Origin: Pholiota molesta
Taxonomy: Eukaryota; Basidiomycota; Agaricomycetes; Agaricales; Strophariaceae
DNA length: 64,000 bases
Reading direction: 5' to 3'
Assembly: GCA_014925825.1 (NCBI GenBank)
Contig: JACGCK010000156.1
Coordinates: 42,398-106,397, forward strand
A model generated the notes under the pieces. It was given only the letters and a program-made list of their open reading frames with translations. It ran no database searches and was not told where the DNA came from. The position numbers and the translations under genes are program-made. Of this stretch, positions 10,523-23,358 are shown piece by piece; positions within the stretch are counted from its first letter, which is position 1; each line of letters begins with the position of its first letter.

Positions 10523-13500
10523 GACAACCTCGCCATATCCACAACGGCGTCGAAGCCCCTATACGCCAAAGTCTCGAAGTGGCACCCCAGGCCCTGCACC
10601 TTCAACAAGTGCGAACAATGAACATGGTATGCTTTCTTCTGCGTTTCCTGCTCCTAATCTATCTGAAAATTCATGTTTTCTGTATAGCTTCTCCTCCGCC
10701 ATCTAGAAGTGTGTCTCCAAGGCCGTCTGTCTTGGTGTTTCAGCGCGATGACCTCCATATCCAATTTCATGGAGGAAATCATTTGAATCTTCAATGCCGT
10801 GAAGAGAATCGCCGCGAACACATCTATAGCCAACACCGACAGCAATCTCCGCCATCGGCTTCTCTTCCTGAACATCCTGTCGTTTCAGCTCCTATGCCAA
10901 TGGTAGTCCTCCCAGAGTCTACAGCTCCAAGTGCACGATCCATGGCCCAACGAGAACGCCGAGCGCGTGAACGACGAGAACGACTTGCACAAGCGACTCC
11001 ATCAGTACGGAGGGAAGAAACGGTCAGTACCAAAATTACTATGCAATTTGAAAGAGAAAAAAAACCCTAAACATACTTACTACCCTTTCCATTCAAATAG
11101 TGTAATAGATGATCTACTGCTGCTTCAAATCGACACATATGACAGAGAGAGGAGCGTATCAATAATCAGCATACTACACATCAGGTATGTATATTCGATT
11201 AGCCAGCACGGTGCACTGTTTCTACACAAGCTACTATTCCTAGACGGGGTGGCCGAGGTGAGGCTTTTCTAAAAGGAGCATTATTCTTCGAAATTAAGCT
11301 AACAAACACTGTAGAGCCTATTGCTCGACAGCCCTATCAGGAGCCAGCTCAGCGCCATGATCTGGGCAGGATGGAGTATGAGTGCAAACACTGTGGCGCC
11401 CTTCATTGGCTCTCAGAGAAATTGGTTGCATCACCTGCCAGCGACCCGGAATTTGTAACTTGCTGCGACCATGGAACAGTTCAACTTCCTGATCTAGAGC
11501 CACCGCCTGAGCCACTTCTTGCACTATTCACTGGAACAGATGCAGCGGCGCGGAATTTTCGGGAACATATCTGGGAATACAACCGCGCTCTTGCCTTCAC
11601 ATCCTTGGGTGTCAACGAAGATGATTCAATCAATAATGGGAGAACCGCGCCTGTTTTCCGTATTCAAGGCGAACTTTGCCATCTTTCAGGAGCACTACTT
11701 CCTTTGGAAGGCCAGCAACCTGTATATGCTCAGCTGTACATCTACGATCCTCGCACAGCGCTTCAACATCGCATGGAAAACAATTCGCACAACAAACACC
11801 TTCGTGCTGATACAATGGGCACCCTTCAAGACATTATACGGCAATACCATCAATATGCCCCTCTCTACCTACATGCGCATGAAATTTTGCAGGATTCCGA
11901 AACAGACAATATCACCCTTCGGTTGCGTGTAGTGTCCAAACCCAACACAGACCCCCATCGCTACAACCTCCCAACCACTGATGAGGTTGCTGTTATTTTG
12001 CCTGGAAATCATTCACAGCCTCAATCACGGGATATTATCCTTCAAAAGCACGGCGGCTGTCTTCAGCGTATCAGTGAATTACATCCTGCATATGCACCCC
12101 TTCAATATGTGCTTCTATTTCCACGTGGAGAGAATGGCTGGCATCCCGATATCCCTATCCATGACCCACACCTACGTCGACCGCGGCGTCGACGTGTGAC
12201 ATTCACCAACTTTGTCGCATATCGTATGCACAATCGACGGCGCGAAACATCCGCTCTTCTCTATGGTGGTCGTCTCCTCCAACGCTATCTGGTGGACATG
12301 TGGGCTGCCTCTGATCAGAACACCCTACGCTACCTACGCATGAACCAAGGCCTTTTCCGTGCACATATCAGCAATGGTCTCACAGATGCCTTAAATAGTG
12401 CAGATACCAATGTTGATCTGTCGGAAATTGGACAACGAGTGATTCTGCCATCGTCATATGCAGGCGGACCACGGTATATGCACCAACGCTTTCAAGATTC
12501 GATGGCCATCGCAAGATACTTCAAAAAAGTCGACTTATTTCTCACCATGACATGCAATCCCCGCTGGGATGAAATTACACGTGAGCTCCGACCTGGAGAG
12601 ACTGCCCATGACCGGCCAGATTTGGTGTCGCGGGTTTTCAATTTGAAGAAAAAGGCGCTTTTGAAGGATATTCTGGACCAGGGTGTTCTCGGCCGTGTAG
12701 TAGCACATGTATACTCGATCGAATTTCAAAAGCGGGGCCTGCCACATATGCACCTCCTCATTTTCTTCGCCGAAGGACAAAAGCTCTTGACACCCGAAGA
12801 CATCGACAAACTCATATGGGCAAAATGGCCTGATCCACAAACACAGCCAATGCTCTTTGAAACCGTGAAATCCAACATGGTTCATGGCCCATGTGGTGCC
12901 GCCAATCCGTCCGCTCCATGCATGGACAAAGACACTCGGACATGCACAAAGCGATACCCAAAACACTTCAACGGCTTCACAAATATGGACGTTAATGGCT
13001 ATCCAGATTACCATCGGCCTAATGATGGCAGAATTTACCAAGTCGGCACTCACTCTGTGGACAATCGATGGATCGTACCCTACTGTCCTTTCCTTTTGGC
13101 GAAATACAACTGCCACATCAATGTCGAATGTGCGGTTTCCCTCAGCTCCTTCAAGTACATCTTCAAATACATTCAGAAAGGCTGCGACATGGCGACGATG
13201 GCTATTTACCAACGCAATGAAATCAAACGCTGGATTGATGGTCGCTATATTTCTGCTTCAGAAGCTTCCTGGAGGCTATTCCAGTTCGATATGCATGCGC
13301 AGGACCCACCTATTACACGACTTCAGATCCATCTTCCCGGCCAACATATGGTCGTCTTCGATCCCGAAGAGCCTCCCCAAAATGTTCTGAATCGCACTGC
13401 GGCTGAGCAAACAACGCTAACCGCGTTCTTTAGAGCTAATGCAGACAATGGACCACTGGGAGAGCAAGCGCGAGCTCTGACCTATCAAGAATTCCCTCAG

Positions 13501-15534
13501 AAATTTACATGGGTTGACCAACCTCGGCGCGGCAAGAGAAAGCACTGGAAGATTTGTGAACGTGGTTTCGCACTTGGTCAGATGTATTTCGTACCTCCTA
13601 CTGGTGGTGAACACTTTTACCTTCGAACACTACTCACAGTGGTCAAAGGTCCGAAGTCCTTCGAAGACCTGCGGACATATCAAGGGCAAGTGTATAACAC
13701 TTTCCAAGAAGCCTGTTTAGCACGCGGTCTCCTCGAAGACGACAACGAATGGGAGCAGTGTTTGTGCAAAGCATCTGCTATGCAAACTGGCTTTCGACTT
13801 CGCCAACTCTTCGTGACATTGCTCCTGTTTTGTGATGTGTCAGAACCCCATTGTCTTTGGCAGCAATTTCGCCAGCATATCTGCGATGACTTGCTTCATC
13901 GTCTGCAAACGCTGGGCTTCCTCAACCCTTCCGAAGATCAAGTCTACGATTATGGACTCCATCTGCTGGACAAGCAGCTACAGGAATCTGGCCGTGCCCT
14001 TGTGGACTGGCCAACTATGCCCCAGGCAACATACAACTGGGATGCTCACTTATCAAACCCTCTTATCGCTGATCAACTCAACTACAACCGAACGGAACAA
14101 CGTGAGCTTTTCAACTCCCTTTTGCCTACCTTGAACGATGATCAAAGAATTGTTTATGATGCAGTCATTGACTGTGTTGAAAACCGCAAACCAAAACTCT
14201 TCTTCGTGGATGGCCCTGGTGGAACAGGCAAAACATACGTCTACCGCATGATATGCTCCAAACTTCGGGGTGATGGCTTAATCGCACTCGCAGTCGCATC
14301 ATCTGGAATTGCCACCTTGCTTATTCCTGGTGGTCGTACTGCACATTCAACATTCAAAATTCCCATTGATGGATTGTCCTGCGATTCCATCTGTAGCATT
14401 TCCAAAAACAGCCCGCGCGCAGAACTGCTTCGTCAAGCATCCATCATAATTTGGGATGAAGCCGCTATGCAACACCGACATGCGATTGAAGCCCTCGACA
14501 AAACATTGCGTGACATACGTGGTGTCGACCTTCCATTTGGTGGCCTAATTGTTCTTTTCGGCGGAGACTTCCGCCAATGTCTGCCAGTTATTGAACATGG
14601 CAGTCGCGAAGACATCATCGACTCTACTCTCCAACGATCCTACCTGTGGCCGCATATCCAAGTCCTTCACCTACGTGAAAACATGCGACTAACACATGGA
14701 GATGCCGATCGTGATTTTGCATCCTGGCTTCTAGAGATCGGCAATGGTCAGAATCTGGCTGAAAATGGCATCCTCGACCTTCCTCCCCATATGATTACTC
14801 CTTCATCTGATGATCTAATCCACACCATCTATCCCAACATCGATACAATCCCTCCACCTCCTCCTGCCTACTTCGCCAACAGAATGATCCTCGCTCCTCG
14901 AAACACCGATGTTTATGAGCTGAACAACCAAATCCTAGACAGAATGGCGGGTGATGCGAGAAGCTACTTCAGTGCGGATAAAGTGTTGCACGAGGCAGGA
15001 GCTGATGCACCCATGGAGGAGACTCTCGAGGAACAGCCTATTCCAGTCGAGGTTTTGCGAGTGATGGACGATGGAAATGTGCCTCCTGGAGAATTGAAGC
15101 TGAAAATTGGGTGCCCGCTCATCTTGCTCCGTAACTTGAGGCCTACGGAAGGACTGTGCAGTGGTACTCGCATGATTGTAACGCGTATGGATGAAAGAGT
15201 GCTGGAAGTGCGCTTGCTTGGAGGCGACCCCGATGGGCAAATTGCCCTTATCCCGAGAATAACCATCATTCCACAAGCTTCAACACCACAACGCGCCTTC
15301 AGATTTAGCAGGCGCCAATTCCCTGTGCGTCTGGCATTCGCTTTGACAATCAACAAAGCACAAGGGCAGTCGGTAAAATATGTTGGCCTGGATCTCCGGT
15401 TCCCAGTTTTCACCCATGGGCAGCTTTATGTTGCTCTTTCCCATGCTACGACAAGTCGCAATGTTCATATTTTACTTCCTGATGGTGCTGGGTGCTCTAC
15501 ATATAACATAGTCTTTCCAGAAGTTCTCTTATAG
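10523..15534 (+). CDS. Helitron Rep-helicase (RepHel)
   Basis: The large last exon (11315-15534) is open throughout, and its first internal ATG is at 11371. Counting from that ATG, the Rep region shows FLTMTCNPRW near residue 390, the HUH motif GLPHMHLL near 457 and the tyrosine pair YIFKYIQKG near 595. The SF1B PIF1-type helicase shows Walker A GPGGTGKT near 947, WDEAAM (Walker B) near 1025, FGGDFRQ near 1063 and a C-terminal NKAQGQS...VALSHA block near 1323-1350. Upstream exons kept in phase are about 10523-10626, 10688-11026, 11109-11184 and a 14-nt micro-exon 11244-11257; they encode a basic Arg/Ser/Pro-rich N-terminus. The first exon and start codon were not resolved. No stop or frameshift is visible in the catalytic part, so the protein may be active. 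Confidence 0.88.
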
Positions 15535-15664
15535 CGCTTAGTAGACAATACTTATGTGTACTTAAATACTATATATGCATATACAAACTATGGTTCTTAT
15601 TACCCTATCCATTACTGACATCATCGCCAAGGTCGTATACGACATATTACTTAACATCTGTCTC

Positions 15665-15722
15665 AGACCTTGAATATATAAAAGACGACGAAATACTTAT
15701 GCTATCTATTTTCCCGACCACA
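15665..15722 (+). promoter_or_regulatory. core promoter of the Helitron second gene
   Basis: TATATAAAAG lies about 50 bp before the ATG at 15723 and about 130 bp after the RepHel stop. This shows that the second gene has its own promoter rather than being translated from the RepHel transcript. Confidence 0.5.
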
Positions 15723-16781
15723 ATGTCTACTGACACTCTCACATATCCTACCTCTGGCTTGGCGTCCTTCACAGGAATAACCGGCTTGGGCAATCCTCGT
15801 AGAATCGCTAAAACAAAAAATGTAATTTTTGACGCCCAACTTTTCGTGACTACCGATCACATTCTGCTCGGATCCGTGCGCTACTTCAACGCCTCAAACA
15901 TCGAATTCGATGATGCCGTTCGGCTATATTTTGTATATGTCACTGTGCGTTTGAAATCATATTCTCTATTCTTAAATCTATACAACTTATTCCTCCTGTC
16001 TCCTTAGTTTGCTAGAAATGAAATTGGAACCGAAGTCTATCCTAGCAAAAGTCGTAAATCGGTGGACTATGATTTCATTGGTGATATTCAATGGGTACGC
16101 ATATTAACAACACCCTCGCTCCCATCATAACTTTAATAAAAATGTTCCCCTGATAGATTACCGACCTTGGCCCTCCAGAGCCTCTATATACTGCATTGCC
16201 AGCACCAGACACCGTCCCTCCAGAGCCAACTGTGTCCATCGATTTTGCACGTCCACCATTCCTGCATATAGTAGGCGTCGCTGGCGACTGTAAAAAAGAA
16301 GCAGGTACGTTCCGCATTGATGTGGAGCAATACATATCCTTCTATAAGGACTCGACCCCGAAACCATTCACTTCTTTCCTCTGTCGCTTTCCTGATTCGC
16401 CAAAATATAAGGACGGTAAATTCCCAATGCCGCCGAACCGTCGTTATATGACGATTACTGGCTTCCTGTCTGATGTGAAATATGTCAACGACATCGAAGT
16501 CGATGGCGTCGAGTACTTTGTGATTGACATCGAGACTATTGTCTTCACAGGAACATATACGCCCCCAGCTTCATCACAATCAAGGCAAAGTAAGTAACCA
16601 GGCCATCTAAACCTTTAAACCCTGCTAACATTCTGTACATATTTTAGCATTCACAGTAACAAAAGGTCAAACATCTGGAAAGGCACTCTTCTCTTATTCT
16701 ACAAGCGCCCAGCAGTCTTCACCTGAAGCCTCCTCACAACCTGTAGCATCAACTTCAAGGAAGAGAGGACGAGCAGATTAG
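15723..16781 (+). CDS. Helitron-borne second gene, possible OB-fold protein
   Basis: Four exons join in phase: 15723-15944, 16008-16094, 16157-16589 and 16648-16781, giving 291 aa. An in-frame ATG at 15699 would add eight residues, but the TATATAAA box at ~15672 favours the later start. The gene lies between RepHel and the 3' terminus, so it is inside the Helitron and co-oriented with RepHel. The protein has a Ser/Thr-rich tail and an alternating hydrophobic core (YMTITGFLSDV, YFVIDIETIVF) that suggests beta strands. An RPA-like ssDNA-binding OB fold would suit rolling-circle transposition, since other Helitrons carry RPA-type genes, but no diagnostic motif was seen. Function is inference; the gene itself is well supported. 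Confidence 0.75.
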
Positions 16782-17400
16782 TTCCAATGGAGATCTTCTA
16801 ACTTACAATATATATATATGAATTATCATCGTCGCATCGAGCAATGTCTATACAAAAATAATTTTGTCTTCTACTCATGAATCCTCATAATTTAAATGTA
16901 TATTAACTTTGCCTCATTCCTCCAAACCACAGAGAGAATGCTTCGGGTAGTGCCTGCGGACGGAGAGACGAGTGACATATCCAACAGTGTACAGCCACTG
17001 GGCCAGCCCATGTGTGATAGCTAACAAAACAATTTGGGCCATTCCCTGCTTTCGGCTGTTAACCTAAAAAAATCTGAATAGACAAAGTGAAAGAAAACGT
17101 TAAAGTAAAAAAACCTGGGCTTTAAAAAATACATTCACATTATATTGGATGAGATATGAGGATTTCATTATCCAGTGTAACCGACATTGTGCATGTGACA
17201 TGAGAATGTGACTGTCAGGTCACATAACCGATATACAACTCTTAATTCATGTCATACCTGCAGCTGGGGCAACCAACTTTCTTCAAATACACTCAAAATC
17301 TCATGAAGATACTCTAACATGTATATATACAAGATTTCAGTTCTTCCTCAGGTGTAACCATTTTGTAGTTTATAGATTTCCCTGCCCATGAATCTCCGGA

Positions 17401-17434
17401 TAGCCCCGTGCCAACGGCATGGGTCAGCTGCTAG
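17401..17434 (+). other. Helitron 3' terminus (hairpin plus CTAG)
   Basis: Stem bases 17405-17412 (CCCGTGCC) pair with 17416-17423 (GGCATGGG) around the loop AAC. Seven bases later comes CTAG (CTRR consensus), and the next base is T as expected at a Helitron target. Confidence 0.8.
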
Positions 17435-20400
17435 TTAAATGTATATTTAGATTTATTTATAATATGACTATTTTTATATCAACTTTCGTTGGAATTTTTA
17501 AATGACCCTGAAAAGGACAATGAGAGTTTTGTAAGCTTCGGAAATTTCGTTTTTTTGAGGACTTGCCTTTTTGGATGACCCTGACAACAGCGACAAGCAC
17601 TCTATGCACAGCGTTGAGGCAGTGTCGGGCGGTGAGCAGCAATGAGCAGCGGAGATCAGGTGATTGAAGCATTGGTTGGTGGCAATTATTTTCAGCTAGG
17701 TGCAGTGGCGAGATCAGGTGATTGAAGAGTTGGATGGTGGCAAATATTTTTCAAAGTCAGCTAGGTGCAGTGGCTATGCTAGCTGAATTACCGCTCTGGA
17801 TGCATACATTTTTACGGGTAGCAAGCATGGTCCCATACATGATATTGACGGATACTAGTGAGATGCCATTGTCCTCGGACTTTCGCATGGGTCTACAAAA
17901 GCCTCGATTCCCATCGAGCGTTTCTTCCCAACCACAACCCACTTCATCACCGTCCACCTCGTTACCGCCCACCTCATTGTCACCCAGGTTGTTGCCACCC
18001 ATTGGCATATCGTTGCCACTCGCGTTATCGCTGCCCACCTCATCGCCGCCCACCTCGTCGACTAGCCGGTCAGGTTGTGGGTTCTCCAATACCTCCAAGC
18101 TCTCTGCTTCGTGGTCGCTGTAGAGCCCTTCATCTGCATCCGCTTCATGTTGGCGTACTGAATCTTGATCTTCAGAAGACTTGTCATGCAAGTCTACCGC
18201 ATCGCTACAGACCAAGTAAGTCGCTCACTTGCTCATTCTGTGAGACATGAATGAATCACTCGTACCTTCCAGGAATATGGGCGCGATGATCCTCCGAAAT
18301 AACCAGTAAGGGAACCTTCGATTTTTTGGTGCGTTTGGTGACTGTAGCTAACCGCTTTGCCTAGATTTTTTTCATTTCGGCTTTCTCAAAATTCGTAACG
18401 TGCCAAAGCTCTTGGTATTTTGAAAAGGGTGCGTCCGGATGCTTCTCCTGAAAATGTATCTTGAGGAAATACTTCCATATTGCAGGATCCTCTTTGCTAC
18501 AACGGGGGCATTTGACCGGGACATTAGAGCAAGGGGAAGATGTCGTCGACTCAGATGCAATGCCGTAAGAGAATTTCACCTTCATGAGACACCCCTTTGA
18601 CAGTGTTTGGTTTATCGTTAGATTTGCGTTCGCTCCCTTTCCTTTTCTCAAGAAATACTGGCACAAAGGAGGAGGGCGGAGATATAACCCGCAGACCGCT
18701 GTTGAATGAGAAATGGTAGAGTCGAAGAGTATATGAGCACCCATGTGTTCTAACACACGCTGTCCTTGCGACAGGTCGAGAGTGACTGATGGCGAGCACT
18801 GTGGACAGTCGGATATGCCGCTGTGCTCCAAGACTTCGTCATCGCTGCAGAGGAAGCATGCTCGGCCTGTCAGACAGAGTTGTAAGTGCATGCCTACTCA
18901 TCTATCAATGACCCACTCACCTGAAGCCTCTCGATAAGGGAACTCATTGTTTCTGGTGAACCTAGGTACACTTTTTAGGTGACTCGCTGCTAATTGTTGA
19001 AACAAGCTGGCAGCCAACGCAATGAGGAACGTGCCCTGGAAGAGATACCATGGCATCTGTAGAGGTGTATGCGTTTTCGAAGTTGTAGGGTTTAGAGGGT
19101 GGACAAGATGACCAGGAACTGTGAACGACTGTTCGGGCATTCGGTATGTTCTCCAATCATGCGTATTTTCGGGGTCATCATTGATGTTTGCAGGGCGTAC
19201 TCCAAGAACTTGGTACGAAATCGCAACAGTCGGTTCGGACAGCATCTCCAGACTGACATATGGGACACGCTCTCCATCAACCCTCAAGCCGTTTATCTCT
19301 CCAATGCACAGCCAAATTTTGTCCTCCGAAGAAACAAGTGTAGCGATTGGATCTGAGATCACAAGAACGTCCGCTTTGTCTGTGGGAGGAGGAAAGGACG
19401 TGCTAGTCGCATTGGATTTGACTGTTTTATTTTGTACGTGCCTTTCAATATCTTGCACACGCCGAAGTCGATCAGTTGATCCCACCCGTTTTCTATACTT
19501 GCTGAAATGTGATAGCGCTCGTGCTTTGGATGTTTCCTTTCCGTGGATCAAGATTTTACTGTCAACCACTCGTCGCTGTGGTTCGGCAATGGATATATCA
19601 GTTGCTGCAAGTTCGCCGAGGACGTCTTCAACTTCAATCCGAGTTTCGATGGCTCCTGACTCGGCTGCGGCACTAGCGCCGGAATCGACAGAGTGAGTAG
19701 TCAATGAAGCTGTAGGTGTAGACATCTCTGGAATATGCTCAAGGCTTTCATCAATGTCATCTTGTGCGAGTGGAACATCAAATAGTAAGACTCCAAATGG
19801 TGCGAGCATGTCGACATTTTCGTCTTCATCAAGCCCTTGAAGGATAGGCAATAGAACCAGGCATTCGTCTTCGACAAGTCTGCGTCCACGGTTCCAAGAC
19901 ATCTGCAGTGAGACATCTTTTACTTTGACATTACCTCGCCATGAAGCAGGTTTAATGTGGTCGATGCTGTTGGGAATTTCTGCTGATTCCCGTGACATTG
20001 CAGGCAGTTTGAGGCATCGAGGCACTTGATCCCATTGAGGATACTTTGCCAGTATGTTTGATATTTCTGTTGTCCCAGAAAGACGAGAGACAAGCTGAAG
20101 GATGTCCAGGTTCGCATCATTGCCAACCATCGTCCTAAGGATTCCAAATAATTCTTCAAGCCTGTCCGTTCCCAGAAGAATTATCCAGAATTCACCATCA
20201 GGGTTGTCGACCTTTGCTTTTGCGACGCAGAATATTACATTCTTTATCATAATCATGAGGTCGATATAAAGGTTCGTTGGTATGAAGTCTTTTCCGGCCA
20301 ATTTGTAGAGTGCTATAGCGAGATGTGCAGCAGCGCTAAGGTGTTCAATTTGCTCTGAAAGAGAAAGGTCGACACATAGGTACGGGTAGACCATATGGAA

Positions 20401-22990
20401 GAGTAGCTTTCCGAGCATCCATAGCACTTCTCGAGCAGTAGCAAATCCTGGATTTGGGTTGGTTGCGGATGTGCGAGGGAGGGACCATATATCCTTTAGC
20501 ATGTCGAACGCGAGTTTGACATCTTGTTGGTCATCAGGGTTGAACAATGACCTGACGTGTTCAGCGGAGAGACCTTCCGACTTCAGGTGGTCCCGAATAA
20601 TGTCAGGTGTAATGCAATAGTCTCCAATCACAACACCGCGTTGGCAAATGAAGAGATTGCGAAAGCGCTTGAAGATATGTTTCCAGTCTTTATCGCACGT
20701 AAGATCATCGTCTCCGGCGTAGAGGTTGAGAAAATTGATGTGTTGGAGGTGGGCATATAGCGGGGATTGTGGAGATAATTTGTGTTTGAATGTGAGGTGA
20801 ATAAATGCTGAACCTCTACGGCTCTCACCATCTGAGGCGATACAGACTATACGCAGTTTTGTGGTTCCTTTCTCCGAATCAACACCTTTGATGACTGTTT
20901 CAATAACTTCGGCATGTTCTTCCCCAGTCTCGTGCTTGCAATCACCGGAAACGAGGATGGGTTGTCCAGGATAAATGCGATTGTCTTTGCACAAGATACC
21001 TAAAGTGCCAATTGTAGCCTAAAAATAGAATTATGAACCAGTGATTAATCCCCCAGATGAGACGTTCTCACCTCTCCTGCGTAGTGTACATCACCATCAT
21101 CGATACACTGAAATAACTCCGCCATGTCTCCCTCGTTAATGAACTCCATCGACGTCTTGTGAGCATGCTCCCTGCATATACCAAGGAAGTAGTTGGTCTT
21201 TGGATCCCATCGGATTCATTTTTCGGTTGCAAGCTCATCGAACATGATGACGGTATGTAGTACCTTGCCTGTCCGTATGCTGTGGATCTCATCCATGATG
21301 CTTTGAAGCGTCGCCTTGACATTACTGTTGACCTCCTGGACCGTTGGTTTTGAAGGTGAAGGAATGATGGGTGGGACGATGGAACGAGTTCTGAGGTATG
21401 CGACACTTGGTGCTCCTGATGTGCGATGGTTGATTTCTGCAACCCGATTTCCAGATAACCTCCAGATCAACAACGCCTTCATGTCTTCTTCTTCCGTGAA
21501 GCTCTTCGGATGGTAATGGCCTTGTGCAGCGGCCATCACAGAGGCAAGAATCCCCCGAGCACCTTTCTTCTGACGAAGGCCAATGCTGATGACACGGTCA
21601 ATATGTTGAACCTCACCACTCGATATCGCCATGAGTAATCGCTTTTGGTCGGACAGTGCAGCAACCTTTCCAAGGAGCTTTCTAGCCTGGTTCAGGCTAT
21701 GAAGGTTGTAGAATTCAATTTGCTGATTCTTTCGTCGAAGCATCTCCTGCAGCCCCCCAATTCCGTGATACGCAAAGGTGCTGTTCTGGTGGACACCTTT
21801 TTCCATTCTGGTTCGTATTCCTTCCAATGTTGAGTTATGAGCAAGCTGCTGACACGTGTTACATGTTTTAGGACCATGATCCTCCACATGTTGGCAGCAG
21901 CTTCGCGAAAAGAGTGTCATCGTTCTGGTTGGAGTGATATGGGGAACCCAGGGTATTGTGAGAGTGTCGTGGAGGGCAAATGTATATGCTGTATAAGGTG
22001 ACTGGCCATTGGGAAAGACAAGGGTGTATCCGCTGCATACGGTGTGTGTGTCTGGCAATCTTGTCTTCTGTAACGTATCTTCGAACTCAAAGGCTTCCAG
22101 GTCAATTGTTTCGACAACAACAGATTTGGGTCGTGTAGAAGGGCTCTGTAGAGTGGGATATTGGTCGGAAATCGTTTCATTAAGTCCACTGGATGGCTCT
22201 ACGGTTGGATCTTTTCTATATGCCCTCATGAGTTGTGAGTCGTTTCAGATATGATTTAGTTGCTACTCACGTCAAATTCCTCATAGCAGCCATTAGGTGC
22301 GATAACTTTCCCTCAAACAATCCTTTGCTGACACCTCGCTTCACAATAAAGTATTTCGCGAAGTTGTACAGCCCTTCCAGCCCATTCCTCCCCCGACGGA
22401 TGAGTCCTTCTATCCCTTCTTCTGTCCCCCAGCCCAATGCCGACTTCAGTAGCTGATTTAGGACCTCTTCCCATAGCTCGTCAGCATCTAGCGATGGATT
22501 ATCACTGTCCCGAGGATCTCCTCCAAAAACAGCAAGTTTGTCGTACTGTGAAGCTTCGGGAATGCTCTCCGGTAGGTCGTCAATCAATCCTCGGAATGTT
22601 TCGAGAAATCCTGTAACGATTGGCACTTGAGGAGTGTGCATAATCTTGTCTTGGACAGGAACTGTCTCAATGGATCCAAGGGTGTTCGAAGGGTGTAATT
22701 GATTACTATAGACTGGTGCAGAGTGTTGGATTGTCGAAGGGACTGGGGCAGTAGTCTTCACTCGACTCCAGAAGCTGAAGATAGTTGTTTTTTTCTTTTT
22801 CGCATCGCTCGCAGCTTTATCCTGCTTCTGTTGTGCTTTCTTGCAGGCCGCACTTCCGCGATGCCGCTTCTCGATGTTCTGAACACCTACAGTGCCGGTA
22901 TTCACTTCAGAGCCGCAGTCTGGACATACTCCGAAGCCTTTTTCATCGATATTTGATAATAATCTCCTGTGTAGCAAACTGATCAAACAA
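17435..22990 (-). mobile_element. P-like DNA transposon copy
   Basis: The unit consists of the five-exon transposase-like gene and its 3' non-coding end, which recurs at 3775-4250 and, diverged, at 1795-2045. The lower edge coincides with the Helitron CTAG end. The upper edge lies near the start of exon 1; no terminal inverted repeat could be defined because the lower end is cut by the Helitron. Confidence 0.6.
17757..22986 (-). pseudogene. P-element/THAP9-like transposase gene with two in-frame stops
   Basis: Five exons join in phase: 22986-22271, 22224-21072, 21018-18921, 18866-18266 and 18204-17757, about 1,670 codons. Exon 1 holds a C2HC/BED-like finger (CPDCG...RHRGSAAC). Exons 2-3 carry acidic motifs in the order expected of an RNase-H-like transposase: IMFDEL, then IASDGES, then DKDWKHIFKRFRN, the last resembling the DPPHLIKNIRN motif of P-element/THAP9 proteins. 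Exon 4 has CPQC and CPRC pairs, and exon 5 is an acidic Gly/Asp/Val-rich tail. A TGA at 21216-21218 interrupts ELATEK|IRWDPK and a TAG at 18361-18363 interrupts EMKKI|AKR; both look like single C-to-T/G-to-A changes. The family assignment is my inference from motif order. Confidence 0.65.
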
Positions 22991-23075
22991 AATTTTGGCT
23001 AATATTTTAGAGTGGTACACACTGTCTTTTCCGTGGGCTCCATAGATAAGACTTGTGTTGCGGGCCATTGCTTTG

Positions 23076-23143
23076 CATGGCAATACGAGTCTTTACACAA
23101 ATTAAACTTAACAGTTTTGTATGTAAAGACTTGTATTGCCATG
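23076..23143. repeat. 22-bp-arm hairpin with GAGTCTTTAC word
   Basis: Bases 23076-23097 and the reverse complement of 23122-23143 differ at one position; the loop is 24 nt. The stem contains TACGAGTCTTTAC, the same word that marks the outer end of element A at 25830-25845 and 43665-43680, so it may be the collapsed end of a related element. Confidence 0.6.
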
Positions 23144-23349
23144 GGAAGCATAGCCTATCAATACAATTACTAAAATATATAAATATTGCTCGACCTACTA
23201 ATACAACCTAAAATACATAAATTGTAACTATATTATTATTTTATTCAGATTTTACTTTCTGTATATACAATATGCCATATGCTTGCCATCTGAATCTTTA
23301 AGCCATTTGGTATCTGATAGAAGATCTTGAGAAGATCAATAGTTTTTTC
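23144..23349. other. AT-rich sequence, no gene seen
   Basis: AT-rich sequence between the hairpin and the truncated element-A copy. No gene or structured RNA is apparent. Confidence 0.4.
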
Positions 23350-23358
23350 TTTCTTACA

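Larger units (their letters stand above)
10380..17434 (+). mobile_element. autonomous-type Helitron (5' end approximate)
   Basis: The element contains a full Rep-helicase gene, a second gene, and a canonical 3' terminus: an 8-bp stem CCCGTGCC / GGCATGGG (one G-T pair) with loop AAC at 17405-17423, then CTAG at 17431-17434 followed by T. Helitrons transpose by a rolling-circle mechanism and insert between A and T without target duplication. The 3' flank is P-like transposon DNA, so the Helitron probably jumped into, or captured a junction with, that transposon. The 5' TC end could not be fixed. Confidence 0.8.

Noticed and set aside
11239..11260. tRNA-like word GACGGGGTGGCCGAGGTGA
   Set aside because: No acceptor stem, anticodon arm or T-loop follows; it is the RepHel micro-exon.
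21216..21218. TGA in the P-like transposase as selenocysteine or programmed readthrough
   Set aside because: Fungi lack selenocysteine insertion of this kind and a second stop (TAG at 18361) is present; simple mutation is more likely.
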